A stretch of 64,000 nt of DNA, taken from Calcarisporiella thermophila CBS 279.70 (lineage: Eukaryota; Calcarisporiellomycota). Both the position numbers and the translations under genes were made by a program. Below are positions 58,392 to 64,000 of the stretch, piece after piece. Within the stretch, counting starts at the first letter, position 1, and each line of letters begins with the position of its first letter. The stretch is taken from positions 306,784 through 370,783 of the forward strand of contig NW_027192218.1 in NCBI RefSeq assembly GCF_041956535.1, in the 5' to 3' direction. Below the pieces are notes generated by a model. The model was not told the origin of the DNA. It was given only the letters and a program-made list of their open reading frames with translations, and ran no database searches.

Positions 58392-60027
58392 ATGGAGTCC
58401 GACGAAGTAACTTGCTCGAGATCGACAACGGAGCAATCTTTGCACATGCCTCCCCCGGCTGCTCAGTTCCCACAATATTTTGGGGCATTCTCAGCATTGA
58501 AGCGAGTGTTTCTGATTACCTTTTTGCTTGCCATATGGTCAGCTATCGTTACCTGGTTAGCTCTCATTTATAACATTGGAATGGGCATTATTTTCGTGAC
58601 AGTGATTAGTATAGTTATATCATTACTCCTTGTGTTTCGAACTAATACTGCATACGACAGGCAAGAAGAATATTTTTATTTAAATGCAATCTTTATTTGC
58701 TAATTAAATCTAATTAAAATTTAGATATTGGGAAGGAAGGCGTCTCTGGTCTACTATCACATCTAATATTCGAAACATAGCACGAATTGTATGGATGCAA
58801 ACATACGTTGTTGATTCTCCAGATCCAGTTGGCGATCTTATTCAAAAGAAGAGCGTGATGAACTTGCTTCTTGCCTATGCAGTCGCCACAAAGTATTATT
58901 TGCGAGAGGACTATAATACGAACTATGACGATATCCGCTATCTTGTTAACCAACTACCCCGGTTGGGTATCCCTGCTTCGGCGAGTCCAAAAATAATCAA
59001 AAATAGTCAGTTCCATGGGAAACCCGCCTCGAAGTGGAAGAAATTTAGAAATATTCTACTGTTCTTTTTACCTGGAAGACGGCTACAACATATGCTAGCT
59101 GCGGGTACAACCAGAGAGACCACGTTAACGGAAATCAACCTGCCAAGCAATCTTCCGTTAGAGATTACTCTTCATATTTCGGGTTATTTGGAGAAACAAA
59201 TTCGCAGAGGTGCTATTACCATGGCTGCCGCTAATAATTTCATGGCGTCGATGCAAGCGTTGATCGATTGCTTGACGAGTCTTGAGCGTAAGTGTAAAAA
59301 ATGAAAGAAAGAGGAGTGTACATGTAAACCAAATCGCTTGTAAATTTAGGCATCCGCTATAATCCCATCCCACTTGCCTATTCTGTGCACCTCAAAGTGA
59401 GCTTGCTTATCTACTGCTTGCTTTTGCCATTTCAGATAGCTGATAAACTTGGCTGGTGGACTATCATGGTTGTGTGGTTCGTCTCATTCATCATGTATGG
59501 GGTTGAGGCAATTGGAGAGGAAATCGAAAATCCCTTTGGGTATGGATTTTGTCAAATGAGATTTTCTGGTTGCTTATTCTTTATCCTTGGCTAATTTTAT
59601 ATATTACCTATTTACAAGATATGATCCCAACGATCTTCCAATCGATTCGTTTTGTGATGTGATACGTCGAGAACTCAATGCAATCCAGTCCAAACCACCC
59701 GTAGATATTGAGGACTGGGCCTTTTCCACGAATTCTCGTCCCATTGAGGGATCTGAAAAGACCGCAGCGCAGCTTCGCCATATGGCCAAAAGCGAGGTAG
59801 AGACCCTATTGGCGAGAGAGGCTGAAGAGCAAAGAGCACGATTCGATCCCCGAGATCAGTATGACCGCATACTGAGAAGCAAAACATATCATGCGCGCGA
59901 ATCGAAAATGTCAAATGTTTCCTCTGAGAGCATATCTCAACGAAAGGGCTCAGCCAGTTCTGCTCCCGAGCTAGCTGTTGACATTTCGAGCGATAACGTG
60001 TATTCTTCCTTTGGCACCAGGAGCTGA
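58392..60027 (+). CDS. Bestrophin-like (UPF0187/RFP-TM) anion channel protein
   Basis: Predicted ion-channel-like membrane protein. Exons 58392-58660, 58725-59287, 59350-59539 and 59619-60027 give 476 aa. Hydrophobic segments are ITFLLAIWSAIVTWLALIYN and IIFVTVISIVISLLLVF, followed by the bestrophin-type RTNTAYDRYWEGRRLWSTIT. The second half has YNPIPLAYSVHLKVSLLIYC, WWTIMVVWFVSFIMYGVEAI and GEEIENPFGYDPNDLPIDSF, which is the calcium-clasp or family hallmark. The C-terminal tail is polar (SSESISQRKGSASS). Intron 1 has a GC donor (GACAG|GCAAGA), required for phase and for the RYWEGR junction. Confidence 0.92.
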
Positions 60028-60514
60028 AAAATATACGTAGTCGTGAAGTTTAGCCAGAATGCTATTGTGGCCGGCTGAGGCACAAGAATGAATCTGAATG
60101 AATTTTGGTATCAGTTTGCTCAGTAACAATGAATGGTTTCGCACAAGTAAAATTGTTAAATATTATTCTATTATAGACGATTGTATTTATATAAGAAGAC
60201 ATTTTCACTTTCTTTTGACCCTTAATTACTATTATTTATACATAAAATAAAGCAACCTTTTCTAACTTAGAGAGTTCGATTTACTCCGATTGCAATTCAA
60301 TGTAAAATTGCTCTTGCTGGTTTTTTTTTTTCCAAAATTTACTACTGTGTTAATCTTTGAAAGTAAAATAATTGAAGTGTTGCGCCGTTTAATAGCATAA
60401 TAAGTTGACTAAATTATAATCAACGCATTGAGATATCAGAGAGATATTTCCGACATTTCACAAAATTGAGGTAATAAAACTATAAGATTCAAAAAGGAAT
60501 AATTCACGATAGCT
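60028..60514. other. Convergent intergenic spacer
   Basis: About 490 bp of AT-rich DNA between the 3' ends of the bestrophin-like and amidase genes, with an AATAAA at 60244-60249 (context ATAAAATAAAGC). No gene seen. Confidence 0.5.
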
Positions 60515-63086
60515 TTAGAAATATGTGAAAAAATTACTAGGTTTGCGCAAAATATCATTCTCATAAAGAAGGTCCTGAACAGTGTTTGCAATTCGGAGAA
60601 GCAAAGCCTCATTGTACCAGGATGCCATGAATTGCACTCCAATGGGCATTCCCGTGGTATCGTATCCGGCTGGGATGCTGCGAGTAAGAGTAGACATTAG
60701 CATTTGCACTATAGGCTTACATCTGATCAACAAAATAATACGCACCTTACAGCGGGAACACCAAGGAAATTGGGTAGGAACGCAAATCGCTAGTAAAACG
60801 ATAAAAATGAATTGGTGAATCCAGCTACATTTTCAAGAGGATAACTGCTATTTACCATGCCGTATGACTGACGCATAGAATCATGTTCACCGTACTTAAG
60901 TGCTAAAATCATAAAATTGGTTTAGTGATACTAGCATCGGTGAAATCGTCGAAATAAGTATTGAAAACCTGAGTTGCTAGAAATCTTGGGTGCTGTGATT
61001 CCGGAGGTAGGTGTGATAATTGCGTCGATTTTTTGCTCTTCATAGATTTGTCGTAGTATCTCCATGGCCCTAGTCCTCACCTTCTGAGCATAAACTATTG
61101 TAATAAAAGCAAAGAGAGAAAAAAAACCGTAGATGAATAAGCAGGAGATATTTGTGAGGAAAATCAATAATTACAATAGTCCTAAAAAATAAAAAGATGA
61201 GATTAAGTAATTAGCCAGTCAGTAATATAAGCTATAGTGGTGCATCATATTTTCATGGTATTTAAAAAGGATTCATACCGTGAACGTCAAAGTCTCAATA
61301 ATGTTTAGTTGGAGCCGGTTGTGATAGGACAGTTGATTTCGTTTAGGGTGATGTTGAACTTCAGCCAAAATTTCCATACCGATGGAGACAAGATGAGCAA
61401 TCGTAATCCGATCTAGATCAGGAAATTTAAATTCAACTACACGAGCACCGCGTAACTTGAGGAGATCAAGAATTCGGCTGCAGGCCAGAGTGATTTCATT
61501 ATTCCGCACGTCATTGAAATAGTCAGGATAGATACCAATTGTCACATCCGAGAGATCCTTTATGTTATTAAAACCAGCAAGAGTTACGGGCGGAATCTCT
61601 GGCTTAACTAATTCACTGTCGACTTGATCAGGTTGTGCCATAATAGAGTATGCCAATGCGAGATCTTGTGCAGTAGTAGCAATCGGCCCAACCACAGCTA
61701 CACTAAACATAAAAAATATGCCATTAATTCCGGATCTTAATTAGTAAAGAAAGTGAAAGAATCATACGTAAAGTGAGAGCCAGCTACAAATGAAAATAAC
61801 AATAAACCAAATCAATCTCTTTATAAAACAAAGTACAAAGTGGAAAAATAGAATTACCAAATCCACGAGTCGATACTCGATCGTGAGTCGGTTTGAGACC
61901 AAAGACCCCACAGAAGGAGGAAGGCAAGCGGATACTTCCACCGCCATCAGAACCAACTGCAATTGGTACAATTCCACAACTTACAGCACAAGCAGAACCG
62001 CTACTTGACCCGCCACAATAATGAGCAGTATTATAAGGGTTTCTATTACACATAATTGAAGGTGAAGATATATTGTACAGGATAAGTGGGCATGAAATCA
62101 GCTAATACCTTGGTGAGCCAGCTATCATGTTTCCACCAATCATACTGAAAAAATGATAATGAGCATCACAAAAACTCAAAATGAATTAGCACACTGGAAT
62201 ACTTACTCGAAACCAAGCTCAATCATATTGGCCTTTCCAATGATAATAGCACCGGCCTGGCGAAGCTTTGCGACTGGGAAAGAATCCTCTACCGCAGGAT
62301 TTTGTTGATTGAAAATACAGGTACCATTGCGTGTTTCATATCCCTGAACATCGCTATCATCTTTCACAATAATCGGCACACCATCCAGGGATCCACGTGA
62401 ACTGTTCTTCTCATATCTGTAGCGAACGAGCATCGAAGAGAAGATGAATAATTAGTAGAGAGGAATTTTCATATTGATGCCTCACCTGGCAGTGGCAGAG
62501 CGAGCTTGCGCAAGAATATCATTCTCATTGTATTGATTTATGAACACCAAGTTCTCTGATGCTTTTAAATAGTCAAGAAGCTTTTCCGCCACCTGTAAAC
62601 AGTAAATAAAGCAGAGATGATAAATAAATTTAATAAGGTCTGCAGCTCCGTGGAGCATGAATAATATTTTACTTCGAGAGGTGTGGTTTTTTTGCTCAGA
62701 TAAGCTTCATGAAGATCGAAGGCGGAAAAACGTCGGAAACCTTGATGAGATTCGTTGGAAGATTCAACATTAAGTTCCAGAGTAACGCTTGTCTAGAAAG
62801 AAAAAAAACTTAGCCTAAAGTGCATTAAATTCACTTTCAAGAAAATAAGCTTGTACTAATAATGAATAATTTGCCATCGTTTATACATCGGCATTCGTAA
62901 GAGAAGAAGTAGGGATTGAAATGTAAAAGGACTGACCTTTGGCAGGATGTTAAATCCTACCGGATGAGTTATCACTCTCGATGTTGGTAATTCGGTGTGC
63001 CCACGTAATTTGAACAAACCTGAGATCCTTGCAAGAAAACTATTAAGTCCAATGATTTTTCCGATATTATCGGTGAGTATGGCCAT
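60515..63086 (-). CDS. FAAH-like amidase-signature serine hydrolase, 13 exons
   Basis: Hydrolyses amide bonds, probably of fatty-acid amides or similar. Exons (5' to 3'): 62937-63086, 62673-62792, 62486-62592, 62207-62416, 62109-62144, 61858-62042, 61768-61783, 61279-61702, 61175-61181, 60969-61094, 60856-60902, 60746-60789 and 60515-60677; the total is 544 aa exactly in phase. The catalytic triad is Lys144 (GVPIIVKDD), Ser220 ([11 protein letters not shown]) and nucleophile Ser244 ([16 protein letters not shown]), with Ser-Ser spacing of 24 as in [19 protein letters not shown] and the terminal [18 protein letters not shown] are family landmarks. The N-terminus is a hydrophobic or basic segment that may anchor to membrane. 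An upstream exon is not excluded, since the frame stays open before ATG 63086. Confidence 0.9.
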
Positions 63087-64000
63087 TAACGCCAAGGGGA
63101 GCCCCACCAAGGGAGGAGAAACTACGGTGTGGGCTTTATACTCTAACTAAAATTTACTTGTTACTACAGCACTTGCAATGGACATTTAAAACATCAGATA
63201 GAATGTCCGGATATCAGCCAATTTAGTCGCCGGCATTTTCAAGAAACCTACATTGTTGTTGGAAACCATCATAAATTCAAAAGACAAGGGCGAAAATTTA
63301 AATCCGACAAAGTAATAGCTTTAGTTCGGGACACTAGTTTGAAATAAATGCACGTGTGGAAATTTCCGAGATTATTAGCAGTATCGAGAAAAAAATTCTT
63401 GGAATCCACCTGATTTTATATTAATTAACATCTCATCCTAATGAATTGTGAAGATTTTCATGTGGTTGTAATTAGAAAAGGCTCAAAAAAAGGAAACAAA
63501 TTCTTTGTAATTAGAAAAGGTTCAAAAATGGAAACAACGCGTAACTAGAAAAGATTCAACAACGTACCACATTTTGAAAAAGTAAACGAGGTCCTTCAAC
63601 AACCGCCAGGCTACTTTATGGCTATAGAAGAGGAAAATATTAACAGGTAATCGGTATCCTCGAAATCATTAATACGTCTGTTAAAAAAAGCTTAACCAAA
63701 AAGAAGAGAGGTTAGCTTACGATAGATCGTATCGATAATACCAAAATTGTATCATTAAAGTGCTTGTGCTCTTGAACTCTGCTATAGCATTAATCACTTC
63801 TTGTCCATAAGATACTTGTCGATTAACTTGCCCAGGAAATTGTAGTTATTGTTGACACTAGTTATCAGTTGCCGGATACTATATCCAAGGGTCAGATAAG
63901 ATATAATTGGCTCACCTGATTATACAGTCTGTGTGAATCTTAATATAGCTATTCATGGTCAAAGCTTCTAGGTCTACATATGGGAGATTCCAAGGCTGAG
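63087..64000. other. AT-rich terminal region
   Basis: The last 914 bp: the amidase upstream region, then AT-rich sequence with one short tandem repeat (63468-63572). No gene recognised. Confidence 0.5.
63468..63572. repeat. Imperfect tandem repeat, about three units of 34-39 bp
   Basis: Units begin GTAATTAGAAAAGGCTCAAA (63468), GTAATTAGAAAAGGTTCAAA (63507) and GTAACTAGAAAAGATTCAAC (63541), spaced 39 and 34 bp, with GGAAACAA in the middle of units 1 and 2. Confidence 0.75.

Overview
The window looks like nuclear DNA of an intron-rich fungus. Most genes carry several short GT-AG introns, and every protein family I recognise is eukaryotic. Fungal markers include a Bck1/Mkh1-type cell-wall MAPKKK, a Cdc3-type septin, a GT15 mannosyltransferase, a HAM1-like protein and a Fus1-like TM-SH3 protein. 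U2SURP/SR140, TMEM62 and ALKBH1 homologues are also present; this mix would suit an early-diverging fungus, but I cannot name the species. I rebuilt gene models from splice phase. Every multi-exon total that I give in amino acids is a whole number of codons, which is the main support for those models.

Layout. 1-11.2 kb is GC-rich: SR140 (5' cut by the window edge), a 2.1-kb gene-free stretch, the 1,516-aa Bck1-like kinase and a small secreted protein. 11.7-22.6 kb holds an unrecognised coiled-coil protein (-), an Sds3/BRMS1-like Rpd3L subunit (-), tRNA-Gln, an Mtm1/SLC25A39-type carrier, nicotinamidase (-) and a PFK-2/FBPase-2 homologue lacking the bisphosphatase histidine. 22.7-31.4 kb is AT-rich and retroelement-laden: two further tRNA-Gln genes, LINE remnants, a tRNA-derived SINE with target-site duplications, and the HAM1-like gene. 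31.4-64 kb is gene-dense: a BRD7/BRD9-C-terminal-like protein, septin, Vms1/ANKZF1, a CHCH protein, Sds22, a PSI-domain membrane protein, TMEM62, a Vcx1-like exchanger, a GT15 enzyme, a TEX30-like hydrolase, long-form RNase Z, a Fus1-like protein, ALKBH1, a flavin reductase, a bestrophin-like channel and a FAAH-like amidase with a 7-nt exon. The last 0.9 kb has no gene I can see.

The genes form no operon-like pathway; neighbours are ordinary housekeeping genes in mixed orientation. The most unusual signal is at the tRNA-Gln genes. At 22.8 kb (LINE) and 28.3 kb (SINE) the first target-site copy begins 67 nt upstream of the 5' end of a tRNA-Gln gene. This suggests retrotransposition targeted to tRNA genes, similar in principle to Dictyostelium TRE elements.
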